A stretch of 64,000 nt of DNA from G020353115 sp964389685 (GTDB lineage Bacteria; Bacteroidota; Bacteroidia; Bacteroidales; VadinHA17), in contig CAYMFM010000010.1 of assembly GCA_964389685.1 (NCBI GenBank), positions 14,754-78,753 on the forward strand. Reading direction: 5' to 3'. This document shows, piece after piece, positions 46,957 to 57,450 of the stretch. Under the pieces are notes generated by a model. That model saw only the letters and a program-made list of their open reading frames with translations, was not told the DNA's origin and made no database searches. Both the position numbers and the translations under genes were made by a program. The number at the start of each line of letters is the position of its first letter. The stretch's first letter is position 1.

Positions 46957-47850
46957 CTACCTGTTTGTTCGCATAAAACCAACCAGGCTGAACCACATAA
47001 TCTTAATGATTTTTATTTTTGCCGGTTCACCCTTCAGTATAAAACCAAGACTGAGGATGACGGAAGCGCCAATTTTGAAGGTGTAGTCAAAAAATTTCAA
47101 CAATGTAAAAATAGCGGGTTGGCTTTGGAGATAAACCCGGTGAGAGGATCCTAAATCCAGGGACAATTTCCTGATGCCTGAAGCATCGATCCTTTCCGGA
47201 GGGATATGGTGATATACCACAACATCCGGGGCATACAAGGCCACTTTTTGCATTGCTTTTAGTTTCCCGAATATATAGAGATCATCGCATCGGTGGGCTA
47301 GTTTTGTATCAAACAATCCGATGGTCTCAAAAACCACTTTACGAAAAGCCATATTGCAGCCCGCCGGAACTTTTTTCTTAAATGGAACAGGATGATCCCC
47401 TTTGTCCACTTTTGCTACAACACCCCAAATATACTTTGAGAGCCATGCCGGCTCCTTTTTTTCAGGGAAGATTGGGATTACTTTTCCCCCGATAGCATCA
47501 TAATTACTATAATCCTGAAAAATGCGGATCAGGTTCATCGCATAATCGCTTCGGGCTTCAGCATCATCATCAATAAAGGAAATGATTCTTCCGGATGATT
47601 CTTTAATTCCTCTGTTTCTGGCAAAAGCCAAACCCTGGTTCTTTTCCAGGAAGTACCTTAGGTTTATATCCGGACGGTGTTCGATAAACTCCTGACAAAG
47701 TGATGCAGTCCTGTCCGTGCTGTTATTATCAACTACCAATACTTCATATCGGTGTTTATCCAGGGATTGCAAAGAAAGACTTTGCAAGGTAAGAGGCAGA
47801 AAATCTTCGCGGTTATAAGTACAAATTATGATCGATAATTCAGGTTGCAT
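46957..47850 (-). CDS. Family 2 glycosyltransferase
   Basis: The 297-residue GT-A fold enzyme opens with SIIICTYNREDFLPLTLQSL and has the nucleotide motif VVDNNSTDRT near residue 41. The metal motif ISFIDDDAEAR near 90 follows. A hydrophobic C-terminal segment near 260-285 may tether it to the inner membrane. It probably adds a sugar to a lipid-linked oligosaccharide. It is convergent with the RmlD-like gene, 18 bp apart. Donor and acceptor are unknown. Confidence 0.88.
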   Translation of the reverse strand: MQPELSIIICTYNREDFLPLTLQSLSLQSLDKHRYEVLVVDNNSTDRTASLCQEFIEHRPDINLRYFLEKNQGLAFARNRGIKESSGRIISFIDDDAEARSDYAMNLIRIFQDYSNYDAIGGKVIPIFPEKKEPAWLSKYIWGVVAKVDKGDHPVPFKKKVPAGCNMAFRKVVFETIGLFDTKLAHRCDDLYIFGKLKAMQKVALYAPDVVVYHHIPPERIDASGIRKLSLDLGSSHRVYLQSQPAIFTLLKFFDYTFKIGASVILSLGFILKGEPAKIKIIKIMWFSLVGFMRTNR

Positions 47851-47890
47851 TAAACTATAAATAACCCAATGAGATATAGACTTGATGCAA

Positions 47891-47898
47891 CAAATGTA
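47891..47898 (-). promoter_or_regulatory. Candidate -7 element (TACATTTG) of the GT2 gene
   Basis: Exact TAnnTTTG match 41 nt before the GT2 start codon on the minus strand. No clear -33 partner at 19-21 nt. Confidence 0.35.
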
Positions 47899-48024
47899 AA
47901 TTAAAATCTCCGGTTTTCATAGTGCCCGATGCCAGGCGATCATGCTGCATGCGCCGTTGAGTCTGATATCCTGTAAATGTTCTAAAGTAGATAACCCGAT
48001 TCTGTGAAAATCTCCTGCAATGTT

Positions 48025-48032
48025 TATCTTTG
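48025..48032 (+). promoter_or_regulatory. Candidate -7 element (TATCTTTG) of nadB
   Basis: Exact match to TAnnTTTG, 66 nt before the nadB ATG at 48099. The -33 region is only weakly matched. Confidence 0.4.
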
Positions 48033-48098
48033 CTGATTGGTGTCATACAGGAACAGATTTCCTCTGCATGCTGTTATACTGATGCCAATAATGATGAT

Positions 48099-49679
48099 AT
48101 GGTAAGAAAAGTTGATTTTCTGGTGATCGGCTCAGGAATCGCAGGGTTGAGTTACGCGTTGAAAGCTGCATCGCATGGTAGGGTATGTGTCATTACCAAG
48201 AACAGCATTGAGGAAACCAATACCCGGTATGCACAGGGGGGCATTGCCTCCGTCATGTATCCACCGGATTCTTTCGAAAAGCATATACAGGATACCATAC
48301 GGTGTGGAGATGGTTATTGCAACAAGAAGGTTGTTGAGATGGTGGTAAAAGAAGCTCCGGATAGGATAAACGATTTACTGAAATGGGGGGTTGAATTTGA
48401 TAAAAGAGAAAATGGGAAGTTTGATCTTGCAAAAGAGGGTGGACATTCTTCCCATCGGATCTTACATCATAAAGATTATACCGGATTGACGATTCACTCA
48501 ACACTGATCAAACAGGTAAAAAGCACAAAAAACATTGAGATTCTTGAAGACTATTTTGCGATTGATTTAATAACACAGCACCAGATGGGTGATCCGGTTG
48601 TCAGAGGACAGAAAGATATCCAGTGTTACGGTGCTTATGTCCTTGATCTCCATACCAGAGTGGTAGATACGATCCTTTCAAAAGTAACCATCATTGCTAC
48701 CGGAGGCACTGGGAACCTCTATCATACCACAACCAATCCTCCCATTGCAACGGGTGATGGAATTGCCATGGTTTACCGGGCGAAAGGGATCATAGAGAAC
48801 ATGGAGTTTGTTCAGTTCCATCCCACTTCTCTCTATCATCCAGGTGAAAGACCTTCCTTCCTGATTACAGAAGCCATCAGGGGCTTTGGGGGAACATTAA
48901 AATCCATTGACGGGGAGGAATTTATGGCGAAGTATGATTCCAGGGGCTCTCTTGCACCCAGGGATATCGTTGCACGAGCCATCGATAATGAGATGAAAAT
49001 TCACGGGGATGATTTTGTATATCTTGATTGCACTCATCTGGATGCAGAGGCATTGCAGGAAAATTTCCCGAATGTATATCAGAAATGCCTTAGCATTGGG
49101 ATTGATATTACAAAAGATATGATCCCGGTCGTTCCCGCAGCACATTATTTATGTGGTGGAATTAAGGTGAATGAATATGGGCAGAGCAGTGTAGAGAGAC
49201 TGTATGCCATTGGTGAAGCTGCTTCAACCGGGTTACACGGAGCAAACCGGCTTGCTTCTAATTCGTTAATAGAGGCTATTGTTTTTTCGCACCGGGCAGT
49301 GGCTGATGTAAAGAATCAGTTATCCGGGATCACCTTTAATGAAAAGGTCCCGGGATGGGATTACGGGGGTACAACTCATCCGGAAGAGATGATCCTTATA
49401 ACACAGAGTTATAAGGAGATGCAACAGATCATGAGCAATTATGTCGGGATCGTACGATCGGACCTGCGCTTGCAACGAGCGTTGGCACGACTTGATATCA
49501 TTTACAGGGAGACAGAGGAGCTCTATAAAAAATCAACCCTATCACGAAAACTGTGTGAATTACGGAACCTGATTAATGTCGGTCACCTGACCATCAGAAT
49601 GGCACAAGACCTTCGTGAGAGCCGAGGGTTACACTATACGATTGATTATCCTAAAAAGAGGACCGGATCTGAATTTTAA
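48099..49679 (+). CDS. nadB: L-aspartate oxidase NadB
   Basis: Oxidises L-aspartate to iminoaspartate, the first step of NAD synthesis. The FAD-binding motif VIGSGIAGLSYAL is at the N-terminus and TNTRYAQGGIASVM near residue 43. The flavoprotein motifs GGTGNLYHTTTNPP near 194 and HGANRLASNSLIEA near 383 also fit. The ATG at 48099 gives the usual MVRKVDFLVIGSG opening and 526 residues; an upstream frame start adds unrelated residues. nadA and nadC are not in the window. Confidence 0.94.
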   Translation: MVRKVDFLVIGSGIAGLSYALKAASHGRVCVITKNSIEETNTRYAQGGIASVMYPPDSFEKHIQDTIRCGDGYCNKKVVEMVVKEAPDRINDLLKWGVEFDKRENGKFDLAKEGGHSSHRILHHKDYTGLTIHSTLIKQVKSTKNIEILEDYFAIDLITQHQMGDPVVRGQKDIQCYGAYVLDLHTRVVDTILSKVTIIATGGTGNLYHTTTNPPIATGDGIAMVYRAKGIIENMEFVQFHPTSLYHPGERPSFLITEAIRGFGGTLKSIDGEEFMAKYDSRGSLAPRDIVARAIDNEMKIHGDDFVYLDCTHLDAEALQENFPNVYQKCLSIGIDITKDMIPVVPAAHYLCGGIKVNEYGQSSVERLYAIGEAASTGLHGANRLASNSLIEAIVFSHRAVADVKNQLSGITFNEKVPGWDYGGTTHPEEMILITQSYKEMQQIMSNYVGIVRSDLRLQRALARLDIIYRETEELYKKSTLSRKLCELRNLINVGHLTIRMAQDLRESRGLHYTIDYPKKRTGSEF

Positions 49680-49710
49680 TGACCGGTTTACAGGACTCTC
49701 CCGGCAAAGA

Positions 49711-52086
49711 TCATTTTAACTGTTCTTCAAACAGGTTGAAAATACGCCTGTATTCATCTGTCCAGCTACTCGGTTCTGTGAAACTATGTCGTTCAACAGG
49801 ATAAACGGCAAATTCCCAATTCTCTTTTCCAAGTTCGATTAATCGCTGGGCCAGTCTAACCACATCCTGAAAATGGACATTATCATCGATCATACCATGA
49901 CAGATCAGTAACGCTCCCTTTAATCCTTCGGCATAATAGATGGGTGAACTTCTTACATAAGCAAGGCTGTCTTCAACGGGTGTGTTTAAAATATTGGCTG
50001 TATAACCATGGTTATAATGTGCCCAATCGGTTACTGCCCGCAAAGCTGCCCCGGCAGCAAAAACATCCGGTTGGGTAAACATTGCCATGAGTGTGATAAA
50101 TCCGCCATATGATCCTCCGTAGATACCGATCTTCTGCGGGTCTACCTGATACTCTTCAACCAGGAATTTTGCCCCATCCACCTGATCAGAAAGGTCTTTT
50201 CCCCCCATGTGCCGGTAAATGGCAGTTCTCCAGTCCCTTCCATAGCCAGCACTTCCGCGGTAATCGATGTCCAGGACAGTGTAACCATTGTCGGCAAGGA
50301 GATTATGAAACATGTATTCCCTGAAATAACTGCTCCACCATTTGTGAGCATTCTGAAGATAACCGGCACCATGCACAAAGATAACAGCAGGGCCCTGTTC
50401 AATTGGATTTTCAGGCCTGTAGAGCCTGGCATACACCTCCGAACCGTCACTTGCTTTGAAGGTGATAACCTCCGGTTTCCTCCATGGGTATTCAGTAAAC
50501 TCTTCTGTTACGGAATGGGTTATCTGAATCGGTGCTGCACCCTCTTTATTCTCCAGGAGATACAATTCTTCCGGATGGTTTGATGTGGAATGAATGAGGG
50601 CAAACCACTTCTCATCCGGAGCGATGGTTACATCACACCTTCCCGGAAGATGGGTAATTTGCTCCCGTTTGCCTCCCTCCAGGGGCATCCGGTAAAAATG
50701 ACGCTCACCAGGATGAATTTCATTCGAAACGAAATACCAATATTTTTTGTCCAGTGAGATGGAAGGATTATAAATTTCGAATGATCCCTGGGTTAATGCT
50801 TTTTTCTTGCCCGTCCGGATATGTAATGTATACAGGTGAGAATAGCCCGATTCCTCCGATTGAAACCAGATGCTTTTGTTGTCAGGCATCCATCCGACAG
50901 AGGATCCATACCATCCCATACCGGGTCCTCCAATCCATGCTTCATCTCTTTGCCGATCAAGAAGCTTTATCTTTCCAGTCTCAATATCAAGGTGCATGAT
51001 CCACCGATCTTTGTTATCCATGGATGAAATGGTCAGAACAGCATTCTTTCCGTCGTCTGACCAGACCGGTGCTCCCATGATCACTTTTCGGGGTTTGTCA
51101 GTGTTCCACTTCTTATCGGGATAGTCTTTGATATAATCCGGTGGATCGCAAATCCCCGGAATTTCATCAGTCATTACCTGGTAGATGGTATCGCCGACAA
51201 TATCATAAATGTACATTTCCGTTGAGGCGAAGTATGGTGTTCCAACCTTTGACCTGACACTGCGGGTCTCTGTGTAACCGGATTCTGTAATATAATTCGG
51301 TATTTCTGTTTCTTTTGCATCCGATACATTTTTGTAGAAAAGGTATATAATATACTTTTCATCGGGACTTAATTCAATAGAGGACGGTCTCTCTTTTCCT
51401 GTGTAAATTGCTCTCAGTTTTTCCGGAGCATACAATTCCCGTTCTTTTTCTGATCGTTCCCGATCCTCTTTTTTCTCCCTCAATACTTCAAACAGCCTGA
51501 ACTGGTCATAATATAACCATTCTTCTTGATCATTTGAGTATGGCTTTTTTTCAGGTCTTTCCTGTCCCATGACAAAGTTGGTTATTTGGGTGGTTTGACC
51601 GGACTGGATATCCCAGGCAAACAGATTGTTGTCACAGGTGAAAATGATCTTTGTCTCATCCTGACTGAAGGAAGGGGATCTCTCATATCCAACGGTATTT
51701 GTGATCTGGACAATATCCCCCGTTGACAGGGTTAACAGAAAAATATCCCCGTTTTTTTCATAGATCATTTGTGTGCGTGCTTTGTTGTAATCACCATGGG
51801 TTGCCGGCATCTCTTTTCTCTCTTCAGGAGTTACCTTTACAGGAGTTGTTTCCGGGGCCTTGATTTTATACATTGAAGCACTCTCTTCACCATCAGGATT
51901 CCAGTTAAAAAAGAGCAGGTTGCCGTCGGGAGACCAATTCAACCTGCTGGGAGAAATCCCGATCCAATTTGGATCCTGCATGATTTTTTCAATGGATAGT
52001 TGAGGATGATCCGGATTGGTTTTCTGGCACAGTGCCAGAAGGTGACTGAATGCAAAAAAAAGAAATAACAGATACTTGATTTTCAT
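49711..52086 (-). CDS. Secreted S9-family prolyl oligopeptidase (DPP-like)
   Basis: The protein starts with a signal peptide (MKIKYLLFLFFAFSHLLALC). A beta-propeller domain follows, then an alpha/beta hydrolase catalytic domain. The nucleophile motif is GGSYGGF near residue 660, the aspartate lies in HGMIDDNVHF and the histidine in PVERHSF near the C-terminus. ATG 52086 gives a normal signal; another ATG at 52101 would add 5 residues. It probably cleaves small peptides outside the cytoplasmic membrane. It has no T9SS sorting tail. Confidence 0.9.
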   Translation of the reverse strand: MKIKYLLFLFFAFSHLLALCQKTNPDHPQLSIEKIMQDPNWIGISPSRLNWSPDGNLLFFNWNPDGEESASMYKIKAPETTPVKVTPEERKEMPATHGDYNKARTQMIYEKNGDIFLLTLSTGDIVQITNTVGYERSPSFSQDETKIIFTCDNNLFAWDIQSGQTTQITNFVMGQERPEKKPYSNDQEEWLYYDQFRLFEVLREKKEDRERSEKERELYAPEKLRAIYTGKERPSSIELSPDEKYIIYLFYKNVSDAKETEIPNYITESGYTETRSVRSKVGTPYFASTEMYIYDIVGDTIYQVMTDEIPGICDPPDYIKDYPDKKWNTDKPRKVIMGAPVWSDDGKNAVLTISSMDNKDRWIMHLDIETGKIKLLDRQRDEAWIGGPGMGWYGSSVGWMPDNKSIWFQSEESGYSHLYTLHIRTGKKKALTQGSFEIYNPSISLDKKYWYFVSNEIHPGERHFYRMPLEGGKREQITHLPGRCDVTIAPDEKWFALIHSTSNHPEELYLLENKEGAAPIQITHSVTEEFTEYPWRKPEVITFKASDGSEVYARLYRPENPIEQGPAVIFVHGAGYLQNAHKWWSSYFREYMFHNLLADNGYTVLDIDYRGSAGYGRDWRTAIYRHMGGKDLSDQVDGAKFLVEEYQVDPQKIGIYGGSYGGFITLMAMFTQPDVFAAGAALRAVTDWAHYNHGYTANILNTPVEDSLAYVRSSPIYYAEGLKGALLICHGMIDDNVHFQDVVRLAQRLIELGKENWEFAVYPVERHSFTEPSSWTDEYRRIFNLFEEQLK

Positions 52087-52190
52087 GACAATAAGATTCA
52101 ATTTGTTTATAAAATGTGGGGTGATGTGCTGAAATTACCAAAAAGAATTGAAAAAGAGATGGAAAGCATGGCTTTATTTGGAAAGCGGAA

Positions 52191-53183
52191 TCAGAATTTC
52201 TCCAGGTACAGATACTTCGCTTCAATCTCATCCAGGATTTCGACGATCTCCTCTTCAGCGGTTGAGGTCAATAAGCGCAAGCGGATTTCCCGAAAATCCG
52301 GGAGTCCTTTAAAATAACTGGAAAAATGTCTTCTCATTTCAAAAATACCACGCGGTATTCCTTTTGATTCAATTGATTTTTGGAAATGAAGTTTTGCGGT
52401 CCCAACCTTCTCTTTGATGGTTGGAAGGGGTATGATTTCCCCGGTTTCAAGGTAGTGTTTCACCTCTTTAAATATCCAGGGCCTTCCAATCGTTGCCCTG
52501 CCAATCATGATCCCATCGACACCATATTTTTCAAACATTGATTTAGCCACTTCAGGGCCGGTGATATCTCCATTGCCAAAAACAGGAATGCTTATTCTGG
52601 GATTATTCCTTACTTCACCGACCAGGGTCCAATCGGCTTTTCCTTTATACAATTGAACACCCGTACGTGCATGGATTGTAATGGCCTGTATCCCAGCATC
52701 CTGAAGACGCTCGGTAATTTCAACTATATTTTTCGTATCCTCATCCCATCCAAGCCGCGTTTTAACGGTTACCGGGAGATGTGTGGTCTTCACAATTGCC
52801 GAGGTCATTTTTACCATACCATCGATATCTTTCAACATTCCGGCTCCGGCTCCCCGCCTGGCAATTTTTCGCACAGGACAGCCGAAATTAAGATCGATAA
52901 ATTCGGGAGATGATTGCTCTGCAATTTTTGCCGCCTCAACCATCGATTCAATGATATGACCATAAAGCTGAATAACGATGGGTCGTTCATGATCAAAAAT
53001 TTCAAGCTTTTTCAGACTTTTTCGCCCACTACGGATCAATCCGTCAGAAGAGATGAATTCGGTGTAGAGCAGATCGGCACCAAACTGTTTACACAAATGG
53101 CGAAAGGAGGGATCGGTTACATTTTCCATTGGAGCAAGGGAGAGAGGATAATCCCCTAATTGAATATTTCCAATAACAACCAA
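52191..53183 (-). CDS. dusB: tRNA-dihydrouridine synthase DusB
   Basis: An FMN enzyme that reduces uridine to dihydrouridine in tRNA. The chain opens SLAPMENVTDPSFR near residue 14. The catalytic cysteine is in LNFGCPVRKIARRGAGAGML near 98, and FGNGDITG lies near 202. The 330-residue length and C-terminal helical domain match the Dus family; the DusB label rests on general pattern. It is divergent from the CPBP gene. Confidence 0.93.
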   Translation of the reverse strand: MVVIGNIQLGDYPLSLAPMENVTDPSFRHLCKQFGADLLYTEFISSDGLIRSGRKSLKKLEIFDHERPIVIQLYGHIIESMVEAAKIAEQSSPEFIDLNFGCPVRKIARRGAGAGMLKDIDGMVKMTSAIVKTTHLPVTVKTRLGWDEDTKNIVEITERLQDAGIQAITIHARTGVQLYKGKADWTLVGEVRNNPRISIPVFGNGDITGPEVAKSMFEKYGVDGIMIGRATIGRPWIFKEVKHYLETGEIIPLPTIKEKVGTAKLHFQKSIESKGIPRGIFEMRRHFSSYFKGLPDFREIRLRLLTSTAEEEIVEILDEIEAKYLYLEKF

Positions 53184-53233
53184 TACAAAAAATATTAAGT
53201 ACTTTTAACCGCTAAATTATTAAAATTAGAGGA

Positions 53234-54163
53234 ATGGCTGAGGGAATACTGAAAAATACCTCCCACTTTACCCAGCTTATATTTTCAACTCTGGTCATCG
53301 TTGGATCATTTCTGCTTTTTTTATTCCTTGCTGCACTTTTCGCATTTCCCATTTTTGGACTGGAAACAGAGGAGCTGATATCGATTATTGAGAACCTTAG
53401 CGATACGACCCACGTTGGGATCATGAAATATTTTCAAATTTGGCTATCCATCGGGACATTTGTTTTCCCTGCATTCCTCATCGCTTATTTCATCAGTGGG
53501 AACAGCATCGGTTATTTAAAGCTTAACCGTCATCTCAATACACTTTCTGCATTTCATGTTGTTCTGGTTATGCTGATTGCCCTGCCCATTATTAATCTAT
53601 TGGCTCAATGGAATGCTGAAATGAATCTTCCGGATTTCCTGGATGGGCTTGAGGGGAGGATGAAGGAGATGGAAGAACGAGCAGGAAAACTAACCGAGAC
53701 CTTCCTGGATTCAGACTCAATAATCCAATTCACCATCAATCTGATCATGATAGCAATCATCCCGGCTATTGGTGAGGAGTTGTTGTTCCGTGGAGTTATA
53801 CAACGAATATTCTGTGAGTGGACCAGAAATAATCACATCGGGATCATCATTGCAGCAATAATTTTTAGTGCTTTTCATCTCCAGTTTTATGGATTCTTAC
53901 CACGGTTAGCCATGGGGATATTTTTCGGATACCTTTTTCTTTGGAGCAGGACTATCTGGCTTCCTATCCTTGCCCATTTTGTAAACAATGGCCTTGCAGT
54001 TACCATCTATTATATTTTTGGTGAGGAATTTGTGACAAGGGATGTTGATTCTTTGGGCACTAGCAGAGGAGGATTTTTGCTGATTGTGGTCACAGCAGCT
54101 TTTGTCGGTTTGCTAACATGGTATATTTACCGTACTGAGCAGGGTATTCGCAAACCGTCATGA
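53234..54163 (+). CDS. CPBP-family intramembrane metalloprotease
   Basis: The 309-residue membrane protein has the CPBP/Abi signatures EELLFRGVIQRIF near residue 180 and AFHLQFYGFLPRLAMG near 216. A third element, LPILAHFVNNG, lies near 244. The catalytic glutamates and histidines are therefore all present. About eight hydrophobic helices surround them. The family includes CAAX-type proteases and bacteriocin-immunity proteins; no specific target is suggested by context. Confidence 0.88.
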   Translation: MAEGILKNTSHFTQLIFSTLVIVGSFLLFLFLAALFAFPIFGLETEELISIIENLSDTTHVGIMKYFQIWLSIGTFVFPAFLIAYFISGNSIGYLKLNRHLNTLSAFHVVLVMLIALPIINLLAQWNAEMNLPDFLDGLEGRMKEMEERAGKLTETFLDSDSIIQFTINLIMIAIIPAIGEELLFRGVIQRIFCEWTRNNHIGIIIAAIIFSAFHLQFYGFLPRLAMGIFFGYLFLWSRTIWLPILAHFVNNGLAVTIYYIFGEEFVTRDVDSLGTSRGGFLLIVVTAAFVGLLTWYIYRTEQGIRKPS

Positions 54164-54211
54164 GTAAACAGAGGGGATGGAGGAGTTATTGCAGTGCCAG
54201 GATAAAGGAGA

Positions 54212-54943
54212 CTAACCTATTCCTTTATGCTGATCATCGACGAAAGTGATGTTCCTCATTTCATTTTTCCTGAAGACATATGCCAGACCATATTCCTTTG
54301 CCTTCTCACGCTTCATGTTTTCGGGCAGATCACTGTAGTATTCTTCAACTTCATTCCAGGTTTGTAATATAATCTGGTTGGCTTTTTCACGTAGGACTGA
54401 CAGTTTTTGATGATTAAAACCATTTTTTTTCTGCAGGGTTTTCTGAAAATTGTATGCATCGAGAAATTGCTCATACCTTACTTTGACCACTGCTATGGTA
54501 GGATTCGTAATGGGTGATAATCCTTTCAGGATCCGTTTGACTTCTCCATTGATAAGGTTTTGTCCCCATTCAATGATCTCTGCTTCCGTTTGAAGAGAAG
54601 GGAGGTTTTTGTCCGTTTCTTTTAACCCATAAAAGCTACGGGTAGTGGAGGAAATCTCTCCGCGTGCAATGGACATATTCATGACCTGAATGAAGTGGGA
54701 GATATATAACCTGACTTTCCTGATCGTCTTTTGATACACTTTATTGTGCTCGACCTGCTTGATGTAATCTTGCTTTTTCAGGATTAACACTTGTTCAAAT
54801 CCGGTAAGAAATGCCTGAATTTTCTGAAGACTTGACTGACTGAATGCCAATTTAAACGGAGGTAAATCTTTCCCTTTTGCCAGGGCAGTATGAAGGGCCT
54901 TTAATCGGGAACTGTCTGTGTTGGGCAATCTTCGGTAGGGCAT
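54212..54943 (-). CDS. Conserved hypothetical protein (Bacteroidota family)
   Basis: I do not recognise a named domain. The 243-residue protein is mostly alpha-helical and basic, with no signal peptide or membrane helix. The opening MPYRRLPNTDSSRLKAL and a central helical bundle are like uncharacterised proteins seen widely in Bacteroidota. A C-terminal segment rich in charged residues (KREKAKEYG) follows. It stands alone between the CPBP gene and aminopeptidase P. Confidence 0.75.
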   Translation of the reverse strand: MPYRRLPNTDSSRLKALHTALAKGKDLPPFKLAFSQSSLQKIQAFLTGFEQVLILKKQDYIKQVEHNKVYQKTIRKVRLYISHFIQVMNMSIARGEISSTTRSFYGLKETDKNLPSLQTEAEIIEWGQNLINGEVKRILKGLSPITNPTIAVVKVRYEQFLDAYNFQKTLQKKNGFNHQKLSVLREKANQIILQTWNEVEEYYSDLPENMKREKAKEYGLAYVFRKNEMRNITFVDDQHKGIG

Positions 54944-55179
54944 ATTGTGAATTACATTGTTAAGGAATTGTTAATATCTTATCACTAATCAGCGAAGATA
55001 ATAAAATTATATAAATAAACAAGTATATTCGCATTTTATAATGCAGCTCATTAAATAGCTGATAATCAGTATTTAGCATTATTATTCTGTGGAATTGAAA
55101 GGAGAGTAAGAGCAAGCTTGTACTCAGGAGAGGCAGCGATCCCTTTTATTTGTCATTTTCCAATTAGATATTAACTTTA
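54944..55179. other. Intergenic region without a gene
   Basis: About 235 bp, AT-rich, between divergent genes. No coding frame, RNA or clear inverted repeat was found, and no exact TAnnTTTG match for the peptidase gene. Confidence 0.4.
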
Positions 55180-56607
55180 ATGCCTCGATTAAATGAAACT
55201 CACTTAACAGAAAAAGAAATGTTCAAACCTGAGATTTACACATCAAGAAGAGACAGGCTCAGAGAGAAACTGCAATCAGGATTGGTGCTTATTCCTGGCA
55301 ATACGGAAGCCTCCATGAATTATACTGCAAATACATACCCTTTTAGACAGGATAGTGATTTTTTATATTTTTTCGGATTGGACTATCCCGATTTAGCCGG
55401 GGTAATGGATATTGACTCCGGAGAGGATTATATTTTTGGGAATGATGTTGATATGGATGACATCATCTGGATGGGACCACAGTCGACGATAAAAGAGAGG
55501 GTGCTAAAGGCAGGTATAAATAACAGCTCTCCTTTTAAGAATTTGAAAGGCATGCTTGAGGATGCCCAGACCAGGGGGAAGAAGATACACCTGTTACCAC
55601 CTTATCGGGGGAAGAATATAATTCTATTGGAGAGCCTTTTTGGAAAGAAGCCGGATGATATACGCAAGATGGTATCAGAGGATTTGATCCGGGGAGTTAT
55701 TGAATTGAGATCTGTAAAGAAGGATGTTGAGGTTGAGGAAATAGAAAAAGCCATGGAAACGGCTTATGAGATGCATACTACCGCCATGAAGATGGCAATG
55801 CCGGGAGTTGTTGAACGGGAAATTTCAGGAGTTATTGAGGGAATTGCCTTAACCCGGGGAGCAGGTGTTTCGTTTCCAATCATATTAAGCATCAACGGAG
55901 AGACACTGCATAATCACTATCATGGGAATACGCTCGTGAAAGGACGAATGATGGTTACGGATGCCGGTGCTGAATCGTTATTGCATTATGCCAGTGATAT
56001 AACCCGGACAGTGCCTGTTGGTGGAAAATTTGACCAGCGGCAGAAAGAGATTTATGAAATCGTATTGAAAGCAAATGTGGATGCTATCCGGGCAATCAAA
56101 CCCGGATTAACCTACAAGGAAATACACCTCTCTGCAGCACAGATCATAGCAGAAGGTTTAAAAGTGCTTGGATTGATGAAGGGAGATATCTCCGAAGCGG
56201 TTCATCAGGGTGCACACGCTCTCTTTTTCCCGCATGGACTGGGCCATATGATGGGCCTGGATGTTCACGATATGGAAGGATTGGGTGAGAATTATGTTGG
56301 GTACGATGATGAGGTTAAAAGAAGCGACCAGTTTGGACTTGCCTTCCTGCGCCTGGGAAAACGATTGAAGAAGGGATTTGTGTTTACGGTTGAACCCGGT
56401 ATATATTTTATCCCTGCTTTGATTGATCAATGGAGAAGTGAAAACAAATTTACCGATTTCATCGATTATAAGAGGGTAGAAACCTATAAAAATTTTGGTG
56501 GTATCCGTATTGAAGATGATATTCTGGTCACAGGAAAAGGATACCGTGTTTTGGGAAGAACAATACCCAAAACGGTAACTGAGATTGAGAGCACAATGGC
56601 CTCATAG
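55180..56607 (+). CDS. pepP: Xaa-Pro aminopeptidase (aminopeptidase P)
   Basis: Removes N-terminal residues ahead of proline. The N-terminal AMP_N domain (about 20-150) is followed by the pita-bread domain. Its metal ligands lie in TDAGAESLLHYASDITRTV near residue 260, HGLGHMMGLDVHD near 354, FTVEPGIYF near 407 and GGIRIEDD near 440. The first ATG is reported, but ATG 55219 gives an opening (MFKPEIYTSRRDRLREKL) closer to relatives and 462 residues. It is complete and monocistronic. Confidence 0.93.
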   Translation: MPRLNETHLTEKEMFKPEIYTSRRDRLREKLQSGLVLIPGNTEASMNYTANTYPFRQDSDFLYFFGLDYPDLAGVMDIDSGEDYIFGNDVDMDDIIWMGPQSTIKERVLKAGINNSSPFKNLKGMLEDAQTRGKKIHLLPPYRGKNIILLESLFGKKPDDIRKMVSEDLIRGVIELRSVKKDVEVEEIEKAMETAYEMHTTAMKMAMPGVVEREISGVIEGIALTRGAGVSFPIILSINGETLHNHYHGNTLVKGRMMVTDAGAESLLHYASDITRTVPVGGKFDQRQKEIYEIVLKANVDAIRAIKPGLTYKEIHLSAAQIIAEGLKVLGLMKGDISEAVHQGAHALFFPHGLGHMMGLDVHDMEGLGENYVGYDDEVKRSDQFGLAFLRLGKRLKKGFVFTVEPGIYFIPALIDQWRSENKFTDFIDYKRVETYKNFGGIRIEDDILVTGKGYRVLGRTIPKTVTEIESTMAS

Positions 56608-56650
56608 AAGAAAACTTTTTATTTGATACGGTTGTTGTTCAGGTAGTTTC

Positions 56651-57391
56651 TCAGCACACTTTTGAAGAATAGAATTCACGGTTCATCCGTGCAATATTCA
56701 CAAGAGTAATTTCTTTCGGGCATTCTGCCTCACAGGCTCCTGTGTTTGAACAATTGCCAAACCCGAGGGCATCCATTTTTTCAACCAGATGTTGTACCCT
56801 TTCTTTGGCTTCTACCTGTCCTTGTGGCAATAGCGCCAGCTGGGAAATCTTTGCCGATACGAACAACATGGCGGAAGCATTTTTGCAGGCAGCAACACAG
56901 GATCCACACCCTATACAGATACCGGCATCAAATGCCCTGTCTGATTTCTCTTTGCTGACCGGAATCGAGTTTGCTTCCGGTGCTGCGCCTGTATTGACAG
57001 AAATGTATCCACCCGCTTGTATTAATTCATCAAAGGCGGTGCGGTCAATAACCAGGTCTTTGATTACAGGAAAAGCTTTGGACCGCCATGGTTCTACAAT
57101 GATTTTATCTCCATCCTTGAAAGCACTCATGCTTAGCTGGCAGGTGGTTACACCTTTCTGTGGACCATTGGGGCGACCATTAATATACAAACCACAGCTC
57201 CCGCAGATACCTTCCCGGCAATCACTGTCAAAAGCAATGGGCTTGCCGCCCTCCTTAATAAGCTTCTCGTTCAGATAATCTAACATCTCGAGAAAGGTCA
57301 TCTCTTTAGAAACATCATCCAATTCGTACGTAACAAATTTTCCTTTGGTTTGGCGATTTTCCTGGCGCCAGATTTTCAGTGTTACTTTCAT
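56651..57391 (-). CDS. sdhB: Succinate dehydrogenase/fumarate reductase iron-sulfur subunit
   Basis: Transfers electrons from the flavin subunit to the quinone site. The 2Fe-2S cluster cysteines lie in [11 protein letters not shown] near residue 59, with the last in VTTCQL. The 4Fe-4S and 3Fe-4S clusters are held by [14 protein letters not shown] near 158 and the [15 protein letters not shown] region near 214. The 246-residue form with this spacing matches the B-type enzymes of Bacteroidota. It is last in the sdhCAB operon. Direction of the reaction cannot be told. Confidence 0.95.
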   Translation of the reverse strand: MKVTLKIWRQENRQTKGKFVTYELDDVSKEMTFLEMLDYLNEKLIKEGGKPIAFDSDCREGICGSCGLYINGRPNGPQKGVTTCQLSMSAFKDGDKIIVEPWRSKAFPVIKDLVIDRTAFDELIQAGGYISVNTGAAPEANSIPVSKEKSDRAFDAGICIGCGSCVAACKNASAMLFVSAKISQLALLPQGQVEAKERVQHLVEKMDALGFGNCSNTGACEAECPKEITLVNIARMNREFYSSKVC

Positions 57392-57450
57392 AACAAGATT
57401 GCTTTATTATTAATACTCGGTCTCTGGTTTAGATGGAGTATATCGTGGTT

